From assembly GCA_034770075.1 (NCBI GenBank), contig CM068388.1:15647653-15711652 (forward strand): a stretch of 64,000 nucleotides of DNA, written 5' to 3'. Positions within the stretch are counted from its first letter, which is position 1; the number at the start of each line of letters is the position of its first letter. The notes below the pieces were generated by a model, which was given only the letters and a program-made list of their open reading frames with translations, searched no databases and had not been told where the DNA came from. This document shows positions 30,641 to 43,056 of this stretch, piece after piece. This DNA is from Aralia elata. Taxonomy: Eukaryota > Streptophyta > Magnoliopsida > Apiales > Araliaceae. The translations under genes were made by a program, and so were the position numbers.

Positions 30641-32299
30641 CTCTACGTTTTCATACTTGACATGTTCGTAGCACCTTCCCCCAAACATCATAACTTCTTC
30701 ATTTTAATTCGGAATTAGTCTATTCTTAAGGCTATGGAAAGCTTGTAATCTGAACTATAACATATCAAAAAAGCATAACATTTTAGATTCGTTAACAGAT
30801 CGAAACAGCGGCTCCAAAGAGCCTGGTCGCACCACTATTTCGTGTTCTTGACAACTTCGACACATTTTCTTAAAATCGCTATATCTCCCTCATCCGAGGT
30901 CGAAATGCGTTCATTCCAAATCCCATGGCTTCCTAATTTAATGTACTATATATTCTAGAAGCCCATAATTTTATAAGCAACACAACAATACCAGATTTGA
31001 TTGCAAGTTCACTATTTATACTAACTAATCGCATTCTTGACATGGTTTACTAAAATCTTCACCATAAATTCGTTTTAAAAGCTTTTTACTCCATTCCAAC
31101 TAGGTTATGAAGATAACCCATGGAACTACAATACCACAATAACAAATAAAGCAAACAAACACAGAATCGAAGCTACAAGTTCTCTAAAACAGTCCAAATG
31201 TCTATGTTTGTCCAAAATGTCCATTTTCTTCATTGTTTTTCATCCTGTACGCATGGGTTCGGATTTTCTCGTTATAATATTCCACTTTAATGTTATTAAG
31301 AAGGTTTTTAGAGTCTTAAGAACTTCCATAAAAACTTACGCACAACTAATGATAACCATAAACAACAAAACTCAAACCCACCAAACATATAAGCTTCAAA
31401 ACTATGAAAGCTTGAAATATTGAGAGAGAAGGGTTATGGTTAATGTTTACCTCTTGATTCTTTCTTTTTGATGCTAAAAGTCTTGGTTAGATCTTAAAGC
31501 TCTTTCTTCTTCTTCTTCTTGGCTTTCTCCCGAATAAACCCACTTCTTTCTCTCTCTAGAAGCTCTATTTCTCTCTCTACTTCTTCTTCTTCTTCCTTAT
31601 TTCTTCTCTTTCTCTCTCTATATTCTCTCTTTTGCAGATGGTTTGCTTCCAAAATGAGTTGATGGTCTGAGTGAGGAGAGAAGGAATGAATGGGAGAATG
31701 AATGGAGCTTTCGGTGAATGCAAGTGTAGCACCCGATTTCCTTTTAGAAATGGAATAGAGAAGAATGTTGGGAGGTAGAAGATTTCAAGGCAAAATACTT
31801 AGCTCAAGGCCACTTCATCCGACCACTCCCTTCTTGCTCACTCCTCATTGGTCCATGCATTAGGTTGGTTCCCCATATTAGTGACACACACCACTAAATA
31901 CATCCATATGGCCTCCCATACCCGAATGCTTCCTTATTAGTACCCAATTTGCTTAATTACTCTACCCAAAATTAAAATAGGTTATCCCATAAAATATTGG
32001 GATAAATAAAAATAATAAATACGGAGTTTGCCTATTTATTCGGAATACCCATATAAAATAATTTGGATACAAATTAAATCACCAACGAGCTCAAATAAAT
32101 ATTCCAACGCTTGAAAAAATTATCTTATCACATACACGCTTTAACGAAAATAATAGAGATCGAAAAATACGTAAAACTATTATGGCATGAATAGTGCCCA
32201 TGAATAGTAATTTAGTGACATTCCGCGAAATTAATTTATTCACTTATACAAAACTATAAAACGTAAAATTCATGTATTCACATAATTCAGGTTGTCACA
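30430..32299 (-). mobile_element. element A 5' LTR, U3-side part
   Basis: It continues the LTR begun at 18321 after element C. It carries the rest of the 34-bp tandem repeat (30430-30640) and a pyrimidine-rich stretch at 31500-31620. A possible minus-strand TATA (TATAAATAG) is at 31012-31021. It ends in GGTTGTCACA, minus-strand opening TGTGACAACCTGAATT. Total LTR length without C is about 3.6 kb, long but within the range of Tekay elements. The partner LTR is outside the window, so the right end is inferred from the terminus alone. Confidence 0.65.
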
Positions 32300-32643
32300 C
32301 AATCTTTAAACACGTAACACATAATAACATAAATAAAGATAAAAATTTATAAAAGTCTATTTTATTCAATAAAACTCATAAGCTCAAATTACAAGGTTAT
32401 CCAGAATTCACAATCATTACACCTGGACCCGGCACTGTGGCCCCAGAATCTAGTACAAAAGCGGCGCAGTGGCGTCGGTGCAGGAAAAATGACAATTTTG
32501 CCCCATTCTCCTAGAAATGCCCCTACTTCACCTAATTCCATAAAATAACACAAAACATAACATAATTAAAGTAAAATAAGCATGAGCATACAATTTCTCG
32601 AGGTTAAAAGTGTCTGATTTGTAGGTATAAAATCTAGTCATCA
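32300..32643 (-). mobile_element. Athila/Tat-type LTR end (J)
   Basis: The right end on the minus strand reads TGATGACTAGATTTTATACC, resembling the TGATGAGTGGGTTTTATACC opening of B, K and H. Internally it has a GGGGCATTT/TTTGCCCC-like stretch and GC-rich words at 32420-32480 in the same place as B's hairpins. It is cut at 32299/32300 by element A. To the right it abuts a broken Sirevirus env-like gene. Confidence 0.6.
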
Positions 32644-35600
32644 GTATCACCATTCTCTAATTAATTGATACTGTCGAAGGATTAAAACTAATGTAAATAA
32701 CCCAGAGCTAAGAGGTTTCAAGAAATAGGAACTTCCCCAAAAATATGAGTTCCTAGCTGATGTGGTTGGAAAATGCATCCTTTGTAAGGAGTCCGCTCAT
32801 GATTCAGTCAACGACCTTTAGCTGAGAATCATGACTGTCATTATAAAGAAGACCCAAATCAATTATGGGGCTATTCTATTGGAATGGATTGGAAACTGGA
32901 TTCTCAATGCTAAAAAGGCCAAAAGTACGAGAAAGATGTCATATGGAAGGTTTATTAGTATCATTCTTCAAAAAGCCCTAGGTGATAAGATTGGGAATAA
33001 TGATGCAGAGGCGCTCAACTGCAACAAAAGGATCCCCCAGAAGCTGTTTAAAAATTGGAAAAGAAATCCAGCTAAAAATTTGAGATCAATTCAATCAAAA
33101 GACAGCGAAAAGACCCAGAGTGAGGTTAGAATGACCTCTCTAAAAAAATATGTATGGGATTGAAGAAGAACCCGATGTGGTGGACCAACAGTTGTCAGCT
33201 TTGAGCAGGAAAACAAAGGGAAGAAAAAGACAAAAGATGTGTTTTAAATAGAAAAAGAGCCTCAAGGTTCATCAAATGAGGCTCCGCAAGAACCTGAAAG
33301 TTCTGTTACTCTGCCAAAACCAACTTCATCTTCAGAAAGGTAATTTGCAAATAAAAGGAAGAAGAAACAACACAAGGAGACCACTGATGAGACAGCTCCC
33401 CAAATATCTCATAAGAAGGAAAAATGTAGCAAACGTTCAGGGAAGAGTGATTTCCCTACAATTGTAGAGCATACCAGCTCTTCGTTCGTAGAGTCAAGCC
33501 CTGTTGATAATGATGCTGAGATGACTAATCAGCCTGAACAATTGGTGATTGTTGAAGATGAACAAATGGCTGGGAAGGTTTCTGAACTTAAGCCAAAGAG
33601 AATGAAGAAGAGGATTATTAAATTAGTTGATCTTGAGCGATGAAAAGCAATGTTCAGGATCAAAGAAGAAGAAAAAAGACTGCTGACCTCTGATCCAACA
33701 ACAGCTAATGCTGAGGAGGAGACCCAAATGCATATTCATGGCTCTCCCAATGAATCCTTGGTACAAACCAGGATCATTGAGTTAGTTTTTGCTGCCATCA
33801 ACATTGTAGTAAACCCAACTGTCTTAGAATAAGGAAATGTCCCTACTGAAGGGGAGCGTCAAGAAGCTACTGAGCAAAGTGATGCTCAAATTGAGGAGAC
33901 ACCTGAAACTCCTAAGCAAGTACACACTCAGGTTGAGGGGGAACAACCAGAAGTTCATCCAGAAGACCTCTCAACCCCTTAAGAAATGGGAGCAGAAGAA
34001 ACCCATGCACAAAATGTTGAAGATGTTGAGTTCGTAGAGGTGGGTGATGGAGGAAGTGATGAAAGTAATGAAAGTGAAGATGAAGACTTGGAAATTATCA
34101 CTGAGTATAGAGATGAGGAAAGGCACATCAATTATCACTGCATGTTCTCATACTTACCAAGGATGTCCTTCCACCAAGCTCTGATTTTATACTTTTGGGA
34201 TCATATGTTCTGGACCTTCAAAGCTTACCTGGTAGTCTAAGTGCTTGCCTAAGGATTTCCAAGAAAGGTTATCTTTTCTCAGAAGCTGATCACCAACAGC
34301 CCATCCCAAACAAACGAGCAAAAGGTATATTTCATTCCTTCGTCCTTTAAGCTAAATCATTCTCCATCATCAAACTTCTATCTGTTTGATGAAATACCTA
34401 GATGGATGGAGGTCATTCTTGACCTAAGAAACCAATTTTTAGTTGCAGGTTCTCAACACTTTGTGACTGATAGACCAAATGATCACCCATCTCTGGTCAT
34501 AGAGTCTCTAAACTCGACGATTGATGGCCAGCTCAGCCTCCTAACTCAAAACGTAAGAGTCATCCCACCCTACGATCGACTCCCCGAATGTAGAGTGCAA
34601 TGACCCTATGACCACAAATCAATAAGTCTCCTCTCCCACACAGTAAAACACTGCCTCAATCACTCCCTCTAATATTCCATCCTCCTCCAACAATGAATAT
34701 TTTGACATTATCACTGCTTTATCAAATCTTCAAGAACACAATAAGGCAGAACCCTCCTTAGAGATTAAATAGATCCTTGAGCGTGTCAATCTCATTGCCT
34801 CTAAGGATGAGATGGCAAACCTCACAGTTCATATGGCAATGGACATGGAGGAGAATCTAGAAGCCAACTCCCTAGCCCTCCATCGGAAAATTGATAAAGT
34901 AATCGACGCTGCAAATAATCATTCTAACAGCTTGGGTTCTGTACTAACCACAAAGCTGAGGGAGATACTCAAGGAGATGATGGCAAGCATCAATAAAAGG
35001 GATCAACTATATCATGCTAAAATTGTTAAACACAAAGCAACAGTTATATCCCTTCAGCAAGTCATTGAACAAAACATCAAGGAGACAAATGATAGAATCC
35101 TTGAGCTTCGACTCTCTATTTACGATTTCAAGGAAGCCTCCCTCCAATAAATGAAATGAACAGACGTAACCTTGGCTATGGTTCACCACCAAAGAACACA
35201 GACTGAAGAAATGGTCCAAGAAAATAGAGACGACATTCTTCAGTCTCGATCACAAATACAAGAATTGGTGCACGGTATGCAGCAGTTATCTCAAGATGTT
35301 CGAACCCTAGATGCTGACATAAATGGGGAGAATATTAGAGATAAGGGACATAAGGGAGAATCAAGCAAGGGATAATCAAGCAACAAGAACAGAAGTGGGG
35401 AGGAACAGCGCAAACAATCATCAAATCCTAGTAATGAGCCCATCAATGCCATTCCAATAAGGAATGAAGTCCCTGGTTCTTTCCGAAGACAGCCTGATAT
35501 GAGCACACTGGAGTACACATACCATCAGGTGATCATGCGCTTCTAAACTGCCATTTATATGGGACTCACCTTCATGGAGAAGGAGGAAGCCATATGCCAT

Positions 35601-35745
35601 CTTCTGGCCTTCGTCAAGAGCAAATTGAAGAATTTCAACGAATGACTGAAGGAAGAGAAAGGTACAGATAGAGAGTTGCATATGAACGAGCACACCCTCC
35701 AAGGACCAAGAGAGGATCAAGAAGTAGAGGAAGAAGCTAGGTATT
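32644..35745 (+). pseudogene. Sirevirus env-like ORF of element F, degraded
   Basis: The first part aligns with the env-like fragment of element D. Shared wording is NPEL-G-KK-E-PQ-YEFLA--VGKCIL-K and MxWxxxW. It then becomes charged and low complexity. The C-terminal third has coiled-coil character (residues from 34812 to 35150: repeated heptad-like L/I/V with E/K, e.g. LTTKLREILKEMMASINKRD). Many stops and frame changes break it, and open stretches are 60-112 residues. Sirevirus env-like proteins lie between RNase H and the 3' LTR, as here; their function is unproven. The N-terminal part is cut off by LTR J. Confidence 0.7.
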
Positions 35746-35946
35746 TAAAGTATGTTGTACTTTTCTTTCTTTTAAATTGATGTAATTGCTATACAATGTC
35801 ATTTTTATGAGAACATCAATAAATTCATGCTTTTTATCTAGAAATACAGTTGCTCACTGTACTTTAAGTCATGTTTATGTTTAATAAGCAATTACATTAG
35901 AATTTATGATATGATTCAAAACTACTGGTTTATGTCAATATCAAAT
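35746..35946 (+). other. element F 3' UTR
   Basis: Short AT-rich stretch between the env-like ORF and the polypurine tract. I see nothing else in it. Confidence 0.6.
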
Positions 35947-35956
35947 AGGGGGAGAT
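35947..35956 (+). other. element F polypurine tract
   Basis: AGGGGGAGAT directly before the LTR start TGTTAGAAATC. Confidence 0.88.
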
Positions 35957-37550
35957 TGTTAGAAATCATATGTTTAAATTTGATGTTGTGACATTAATGT
36001 ATATGTGTTTCAGTAGTTGAATTATAAAGTCCTTAAAATGATTATGATGTACAAGGACTTAGATAAAAAAGATCAAACTTATTAGGTTGATCAATTGTGT
36101 TAGATGATAAGACTAGACTGATCGTAGAGTACTGTACAAGTCATCATAGAGCATCCAAAGAATGTTCGTATAGCAGTCAGTCAACTTGAAGTTCAGTTAG
36201 CAAAGCATCGCAGAGTTAAGTATGTCATTGTAGAGTTTGCCAAACAAACATAGAGTAAGGCTCGCCTAGTCGCAGAGCTCCCTCTCGGCATCATAGAGTT
36301 GGCCAGTCAAATACAGAGAGTGGCTCGGCAGATCTTAGAGTCAATATAGTCAATACAGTCAGTAACTCTAAGATCCCTAGACTGTCAAGAGATCGTAGAG
36401 TCACATCTGGAATGAGCAAGTCAGCAGCTCTTAAGAAGATTAAGGGGCAAAACATTGATACTATCTCTAGGTGATCAAAGTGTAATATGAAAGATCATAG
36501 TAAACGTCTGCAAGCATCAAGCCTTAACAAGAGATCATAGAGTCAGCCAAGCACTCTGTGATCCTCATCAGACAAGCAACCCAAAGCTGAATTGAATATT
36601 CTATGGGGACCATAATGGATTGCTAACATCCATACAAGTAGAGTGACCTGCCTAAGACAGTTGTTGAATACTTTATTGATCTGAATGAAGAATCAAAAGT
36701 CAGTGGGGAACAAACAACTCTGGTTTGCAGATATTCAGAGCACTATCCTTACCACCATCTTGGAGCAAGCTAATGGATGCTTACTCACCCCACTACTGCG
36801 CAGAACAAGGAATAAACTATTCCTAAGTTCAGTAACAAATCTCAACAGGAATATTAAATGCAATGGTCTCATTTTAACGGAAGAATTTAGAGGCATTTAT
36901 ATAAGGGAAACAAATTAAAGAATCAAATAAGCAAGTTTAAAAATGAAGAAATAAATCTATCAAAGCCTCATCAAGTGAAACATCTTGCTTCACTACTAAG
37001 TTCATCAGATCATAAGCTTCAAACAACTTAGTAGTAACAAACCAAAACACTCTTAATCAAGTGTAAGGGTCAACAAGTGACCAACAAGTTTCAAGTCTGC
37101 TGGACTTGAAGAGTACTAAGTGTACTAATGATTCTAAGGTTGCGGGTCATAGTCTACAGTGTTCCAAGGCTACTGGTCTTGAAGAGTACTTAGTTTATTG
37201 GAGTTCCAAGGCTGTTGGCCGTGAAGGAATCTTAGTGATTCAAGTTGTAAAGATATCCTTAGTGGATTTGCTACTCGAGGAGTAGAACAGTGGAGTAGGA
37301 GTCTTGTGTACTCCGAACCACTTAAAGTCTCATGTTCTTCTCTCATTACTCTATAGCTGTTATAACTGCTATATCATTGCCTTATCATATATGTCATAAC
37401 TTCCTTATCTCAAAGGGGGATTAAATCAATCATTTATTCAGCTATGCTTAATTAATTTGTTGATTAATTAAACTGATAAGTCATTCTTTTAAAGAATTTA
37501 TTCAACCCCCCCCCCCTTCTAGATATCTTTTGTGCCTCTGAAAACTAACA
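35957..37550 (+). mobile_element. element F 3' LTR (Sirevirus)
   Basis: It is 1,594 bp, opens TGTTAGAAATCATATG and closes TGAAAACTAACA. The part after the opening (TAAAGTCCTTAAAATGATTA, AAGGACTTAGATAAAA) matches the minus strand of D's LTR near 59380-59440. The C-run and CTTCTAG near 37506-37521 matches D's LTR near 57715. A TATATAAG box lies near 36898-36905. About ten copies of a CGTAGAG-like word lie at 36115-36550. Confidence 0.85.
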
Positions 37551-38992
37551 AATTTGTTTTAGAAATTAAAGACAAGAAATGAGCTAACAACTTAGTGGCA
37601 GATCACTTGAGCAGACTGATTAAGGAGGAAGAGGCATTGCTATCACATGATTCTTTCCTAGATGAGTATCTTTTCTCTGTTGATAAAGCACTACCTTGGT
37701 ATGCCCATATTGTTAATTATTTAGCTAGTAATTATGTGCCTGAGGATTATTCCAGAATGCAAAAAGATAAGCTTAAGTCAGATACCAAACACTATGTATG
37801 GGACGACCCACGTCTATGGAAATTTTGTGTTGATCAGGTAGTTAGAAGTTGTGTGCCCAATAGTGAATTCCCAGCGATTCTAGCTTTTTGTCATTCATAT
37901 GCCCCTGAAGGTCATTTTGGACCTAAAAGAACAACTCATAAGGTTTTAGAATGTGATTTCTATTGGCCATCTATTTTCATAGACTCTTATTTAGTTTATG
38001 AGTCATGTGCAAACTGTTAAAAGATAAGGAATATATCACGTAGGAATCAAATGCCACAAACTCCTATCTTAATTGTTGAAATCTTTGATGTTTGGGGTAT
38101 TAATTTTATGGGACCCTTCCTTGCATCTTTTGGTAACATTTATATCTATTTGGTTGTTGATTATGTCTCTAAATGGGTGGAAGCTAAAGTCACAAGGACT
38201 GAAGATTCTAAAGTTGTTGTAGATTATGTTCAGTTTAATATTTCTGTTAGGTTTGGAGCCCTAAGAGCTATTATCAATGATAGAGGAACCTATTTTTGCA
38301 ATAGGGTGCTAGCAGCACTGTTTAAGAAGTACAATGTGATGCACGGGGTTTTCATATCATACCATCCACAGAGTAATGGTCAGGCTAAGGTGTCTAACCG
38401 AGAGATAAAATTCATTTTAGAGAAGGTAGTGAAGCCAAACAGGAAGGATTGAAGTCTGAGATTACAAGATGCACTCTGGGCTTACAGAACAACTTATAAG
38501 ATTCCTATTGGTATGTCACCATATAGGATAGTATTTGAAAAACTATGCCATCTACCTGTGGAATTGGAGCATAGATCTTTCTAGGCAATTAAGCAGAGCA
38601 ACATGGACATAGACCAAGTTGGGGATCATAAGAAGCTGCAATTACAAGAGCTAAAGGAATTACAAAATGACGCTTATGATAGTTCTAGGATTTACAAGGA
38701 AAAGACTAAAGCCTTCCATGACAAACAGATTTTGAGGAACAATTTTGCTGTGAGATAAAAAGTTCTCCGTTACCACTCAAGGCTTAAGCTATTTCCTGGT
38801 AAGTTGCGTTCTAGATGGGTTAGACCTTTTGTTATTACTAATATTTTTTCTCATGGTGCAATGGAAATTCAGAGTCCAAGTACAAGGAAGATATTCAAGG
38901 TGAATGGCCATAGGCACAAACTTTTCTATGAGGACTATCAGGTAGAAGATGTTGAGGCAGTTGCACTAGGGGATCCAATTTATACGGATTGA
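37551..38992 (+). pseudogene. element G RNase H end and integrase
   Basis: One frame from 37551: the RNase H tail (NNLVADHLSRL), the zinc-binding region (HSYAPEGHFG, CANC), and the core with Asp in FDVWGINFMGPF and Asp in AIINDRGTYFC. In the third motif (HPQSNGQAKVSNRE) the usual catalytic Glu position reads Lys. The C-terminal part ends at a stop at 38990-38992. Premature stops lie near 37578, at 38018-38020 (TAA), 38450-38452 (TGA), near 38582 (TAG) and near 38756 (TAA). No frameshift is seen. Confidence 0.85.
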
Positions 38993-40121
38993 GGAGATTG
39001 ATGTCAGGCAAACGACTTAAACAAATGCGTTGTATGGGAGGCAACCCAAGATATCAGATTTGATTTTTCTATCCTTTTATACTTTTTAGTTACATGTTAA
39101 TTAGTTGCTTCTTCTTTATATAATTTTCTTACATTGGGGACAATGTACGGTTTGAGTGTGGGGGAGGGGTTTAGGTTAGGTAATTTTTCCTGCTCTGATT
39201 AATTAGTCACAAATTTTAAAAAATTTTAACATTTTTGACTTTACGATTATTACCATAGGAACGTAGTGTTTGACTAAGCTTTTAAAGGTTGAAATCATTA
39301 AGTGAATATCGATGCTAATTTGCAAAATTTGATTGATATTTAGTTAATTAATGAATGATGATAACTGAGTCAGGTTGCACAATTGAATTAATTCAGATTG
39401 AATTTGTGTTATATGAGTACTTGAATATGAGATGCGTGCTTACTTGACTGAGTTATTTATGGGATTGGACTATGTGCACTGATTTCATGACTTAGAATTT
39501 GTTTAACTGCTTAAGTTGTTTATAGAACCATGTGAAAAGGAAAAAAATTTGGAAAATTTTGAAAAAAAATAGTTGCAGAATGAATGAAAAAAAAGAAACC
39601 CAAAGTGGATGTCTCGTGGTGGGTTGAGAAGGAACGTAAAATGCACTCACCCATAAACACATGCAAATAAGTGAGATGGAGCATAAAATGTCACTTACAA
39701 AAAGAGAAACAATGTGGAAGGTGAAATGGAGCATAAAATGCATTCACCTAAAAGAAAAGTGAATTTGGCAGGTTCTGTTGAATGAGAATAAGTAGCAAAA
39801 AATCTAGGTTCTAGGTTGTGAGTCAGTGTGCATGGTTGTTGTTCCATATGAGCTGAGTTGAGTATCCATGTTGATTATAGGAGAGTTATTTGTGTGATTC
39901 CAGTTTGGTTTGGAGATGCTCAGTAGGGAATGACAAGGTTGTTATTGTGAGTTGATTAATGAGGTGTTAACCATATTCCTGTTGACTAGTGTTAAAATTC
40001 ATGGATAAAATTTTGGAATCTGAAACCTCTGAAAGTTTGGTTGAATAGTTTTTGATGAACTTTAGTATGATCTCTATCTTTGTTTACACGAGGACGTGTA
40101 AAGACTAAGTGTGGGGAAATT
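38993..40121 (+). other. element G 3' UTR and polypurine tract
   Basis: Non-coding. It holds a PPT-like GTGTGGGGGAGGGG at about 39156-39169, the three-copy block at 39626-39745, and the actual polypurine tract AAGTGTGGGGAAAT at 40107-40120 before the LTR. The minus-strand ORF at 39492-39743 is a by-product of the repeats. Confidence 0.75.
39626..39745 (+). repeat. triplicated ~23-bp block in element G 3' UTR
   Basis: Three copies of GAGATGGAGCATAAAATG-like text followed by YRCTC begin at 39626, 39673 and 39723. They are the reverse complement of the block at 8069-8170 in element B, consistent with the opposite orientation of the two elements. Confidence 0.85.
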
Positions 40122-41929
40122 TGATAAGTATAGAATGTTTTATGTTTTTGATTCCTTTATGTTTAGTTTTATTACATGTTTTCTGTGTTTATGAGCTTAT
40201 TAAGGTGTTTATTGATTTCAGGAAGAATTAGAATGATTTGGCAAATATGAAGTATAATGATTGGTTTTCAACTATTTTGCAGGATTGATCTACAATCGTT
40301 GGGTGAACACTCTACGATATGTGTAATTGGCTCTACGTTCGTAGTGTGCCAGACTGTGCGTAAAGATGTTCTACGATCTTATTAGAGTTTGTTCTATGAT
40401 TACAATAATGCCACTCGACGATTTGCTACTATGTGATACAGCATTCTACGGTTGTGTAGTTACTCTACGATTGTTAGTTAGTTAGAAGAATTAGGCATAA
40501 GTTTTAGCTCGGTTATCCGTTTGCCTATTATAATATGTTTTCGGAAAGGGATTTTTGTGCTCTATACCGCATCAATTAGGGTTTACCCGGTTGAGGTCAT
40601 TTTCATCCTCAAATTCGTGGTTCTAGGCAGGTTGATGGCAGAAGATGCATTCTACGACCATGACTCTACGTTTGGCTAATTGTTCTACAATTTGCTATTC
40701 TGCGAAGCAGTGTCCTACGATGATGTAATTCACTCTCTGACTTGACCAGCCGTTCGACGATTACTTAGGAAAGAGTTACACTCTAAGATTATTGTCTGAA
40801 GCTATACTCTATGTTTGTGTGTCGACTTGTGGAATCTAAGTCTGAGTAGGATCTGAAGTGTTGAAGTATAGGAGTTCGATTCATATGAGGATTTGGAGAC
40901 AGAATTACAATCATAGATGGAAACTACAAATGATTATGGGAATCAGAGTTAGTTTTGGAAACTAAGTTCGAGTTTGATAAGGAAAGTGTATCTTACTATT
41001 GCGATCTTCCGAAGTAAAGTTGGAATTAAATTCTTCTAGGGTTTAGAGATTTTACCTATAAATACTTTCACTTGTATTCAGAGAGGGATCGTCCATTATA
41101 AACATACTTTTATAAAATCAGAGTGTTCATTAGAATTATGTCAGGTTAATTTTTTTATTCAGTTCGAATGGGATGCTGAACCTTATTAACAGCTAATGGT
41201 TTAATTCAGTATACATTATTTATTCCTTCTTGCATGAAATTCATTCGTGATAATCTGTTTTAACTGTTAAATATTATTTGGCTTAACTGATTTGGTTTCT
41301 GCAGGATTAAATTGATTAACTGATAATATATGCTAGATCAAGGGAGAGTATTACGTAATTGATATTGTTCTTAATCATAAGTAGCAATTAGTAATACATG
41401 ATTGTGGTCAAGCTTTTAAGTATTACTATGATTATCAGAAGACAGGTTAAACAATCCGAACTTATGTGTTTGTTGCTTGGAATAGTCCAATTCTCTAGTT
41501 CTTAATGTTGCCGTTATATTAAATCTAGAGAGTTTATTCTAGGTTGTATAGTGGTTAGAATCTTGTGAAGAGCTTGTTTCATTAAGTGATAATCTAAGGG
41601 GAGTTTCGGGTAATAGAGCTTATTATTATCTAGGGCTATTAGTTTCATTGAAGGATAAATATTGCTATACTTGATTACTCTATTGCTGTGGAAAGGTGAT
41701 ATTGAGCTGGAAGAACTGAGTCTTTAATTCATTGGTAATTCTTAATAATTTTATTCAGTTGATCTTAGTTAAGACAATTTACAAAACCCCCATCCTTGAT
41801 TATTGTTAGAAATATTAGGATAAATATAAGGTAATATTATTCTCTATGGGATCGACCCTTACTACTGCTATACTAATCTTGTGTACGTAGAGTGGAAAGT
41901 GAAGTTTTAATTTTGGAGTGTTAACGACA
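40122..41929 (+). mobile_element. element G 3' LTR
   Basis: It is 1,808 bp, opens TGATAAGTATAGAATG and closes GTGTTAACGACA, with a GGGATCGACCC block near the end as usual for Athila/Tat LTRs. A TATAAATA box is at 41057-41064. A TCTACGA word is repeated many times at 40290-40810. It abuts the broken env-like gene of element D at 41930. Confidence 0.82.
40290..40810. repeat. dispersed CTCTACGA word array, element G LTR
   Basis: About fifteen exact or one-off copies of YTCTACGAT occur at irregular 15-40 bp spacing. The word is the complement of the one repeated in the LTRs of D and F when read in element sense. Confidence 0.7.
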
Positions 41930-42559
41930 GTTACCCACTCTTCTTCAAGAGGATGTTGACAAGCCTTCTATAAAACATTTTGGGAAAGGGCTTTCCCACT
42001 TTCTTCTTCTTCTCAGCGTCACTGAACCATTTGGACATCCAGTCCATCATCACAGCTCTAAAACTTATTTTCTTCCCCATCATAATAGCCGACATAATCT
42101 TCAACTGAAGTTCATTGACAGAATCATAGGATGAGTCCTTGTAGAGAATACATTTTCCGACGATGTTGGCAAGGAACTCGTAGTTCTGGGGAAACTCTTT
42201 CTTCTTTATCCCCTTAAGCTCTGGGTTTTTCTTGTACCCCATGAACTCCAGCCCAGCCTTTACATCTTCCTCTTCGAAAGAAGAGACTCTTTCATTAACG
42301 AACCTAAGGAGGCGGTTCATCTCCGTTATTTTATATGTGAGCTTGACATCCTTCACCCTTGTGATAATGACCCCATTAGCACAGGAGCCATTAAGATAGA
42401 GCTTTTCGACTTTTTTGGTGAAGATCCTTATGCTTGTGCTCAGAACCTAATAAAATCCTGCCTTACGAACGAGGGTTAGCACTGCTTGAAATTGGGCCTC
42501 AACACCTTCAAATTCTTCAAAGCATAGTTAATTTCCAGAGATGACTTGGTAATCGACAT
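41930..42559 (-). pseudogene. Sirevirus env-like ORF of element D, N-terminal part
   Basis: A start at ATG 42559 (MSITKSSLEINYALK) is followed by stops and a frame change. Then comes an open stretch of 141 residues at 42356-41931 (VKLTYKITEMNRLLRFVNERV through FYRRLVNILLKKSG). The latter is homologous to the F element's env-like ORF (32660-33000). It is predicted mostly helical and charged, with no clear signal peptide. It is cut by element G's LTR. Function of the family is unknown. Confidence 0.72.
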
Positions 42560-43056
42560 CTTCTGCGGTGTTGATTTGATCTAGAAAAGAACAAAGTTTA
42601 TCTAAGTTTACAGATTTAGAAAACTAGGGCTTGAGAGAGAGAAAAAAAATTTTGAAAGCTCAAAATCTTAGATCAGATGAATAGGAAAGGTCAAATTAAA
42701 AATTTAAAATATATAAATGTACTTCCCTCTATTTCGGCTGAGTGGACATGTTTTGAGCAGTTATTGGGGGCATTACATCTTAACTGCCATTTATAGTTGT
42801 AGTGTAATTATTTCTTTATCTCACTTACTTGATCTGGATTTGACATGCACACGTTGTAACGTTTCCCTTATCTACTCAACGATATAACTGGTATCGTAGA
42901 ATTTCCTTTTATAAGGCATTTTTACTCTACGATCCCTCTTCACTCTGTGAAACACTCTACGACCTTCTTCACTCTACGAAGCACTCTACGAACTTTGCTT
43001 TACTTGACTGTTCTACGATTTCTTCCTGCAAAATTAGTTTTCTCCAAAGCATAATA
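42560..43056 (-). other. element D spacer between RNase H and env-like ORF
   Basis: Non-coding. At 42885-43020 it contains five or six copies of a CTCTACGA word (plus strand) about 20-25 bp apart, the same word as in D's LTR. Confidence 0.65.

Larger units (their letters stand above)
1916..32299 (-). mobile_element. element A: Ty3/gypsy chromovirus, Tekay type, 3' end missing
   Basis: A minus-strand element. Its 5' LTR runs from 18321 to 32299 (split by element C), followed toward lower coordinates by a tRNA-iMet primer site, a leader (split by element B) and a gag-pol frame that is cut off inside integrase at 1916. Gag-pol order and the RT/RNase H/integrase sequence closely resemble those of element C, which has a Tekay-type chromodomain. 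The integrase C-terminus, polypurine tract and 3' LTR are absent here and are expected left of the window, beyond the insertion ending at 1915. Without B and C the visible part is about 8.3 kb. Confidence 0.75.
32644..37550 (+). mobile_element. element F: Sirevirus (Ty1/copia), 3' part
   Basis: Visible are the 3' part of the env-like ORF, the 3' UTR, a polypurine tract and a complete 3' LTR. Gag-pol and the 5' LTR are missing, because the element is cut at 32643/32644 by LTR J. The env-like gene and the LTR are homologous to those of element D, which lies in the opposite orientation. Confidence 0.82.
37551..41929 (+). mobile_element. element G: Athila/Tat-type Ty3/gypsy, 3' part
   Basis: A plus-strand remnant starting inside RNase H, with integrase, a 1.1-kb 3' UTR, polypurine tract and 3' LTR. 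Integrase wording (FDVWGINFMGPF, VDYVSKWVEA, SNREIKFILEK) matches Athila. No extra ORF is present between pol and the LTR. The 5' portion is separated by element F, whose LTR end lies at 37550. Confidence 0.82.

Noticed and set aside
31440..31640. Pyrimidine-rich stretch as a possible regulatory tract
   Set aside because: Low-complexity CTT/CTCT runs are common in LTR leaders; nothing ties it to a specific function.
31725..32299. Separate LTR starting TGTAGCACCCGATTTCC and ending TTGTCACA
   Set aside because: Flanks GCAAG and CAATC do not match, no second copy exists, and the right end serves better as the end of element A's LTR; the left TG is probably chance.
39492..39743. 83-residue minus-strand ORF
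   Set aside because: Antisense to element G and running through the triplicated 3' UTR block.
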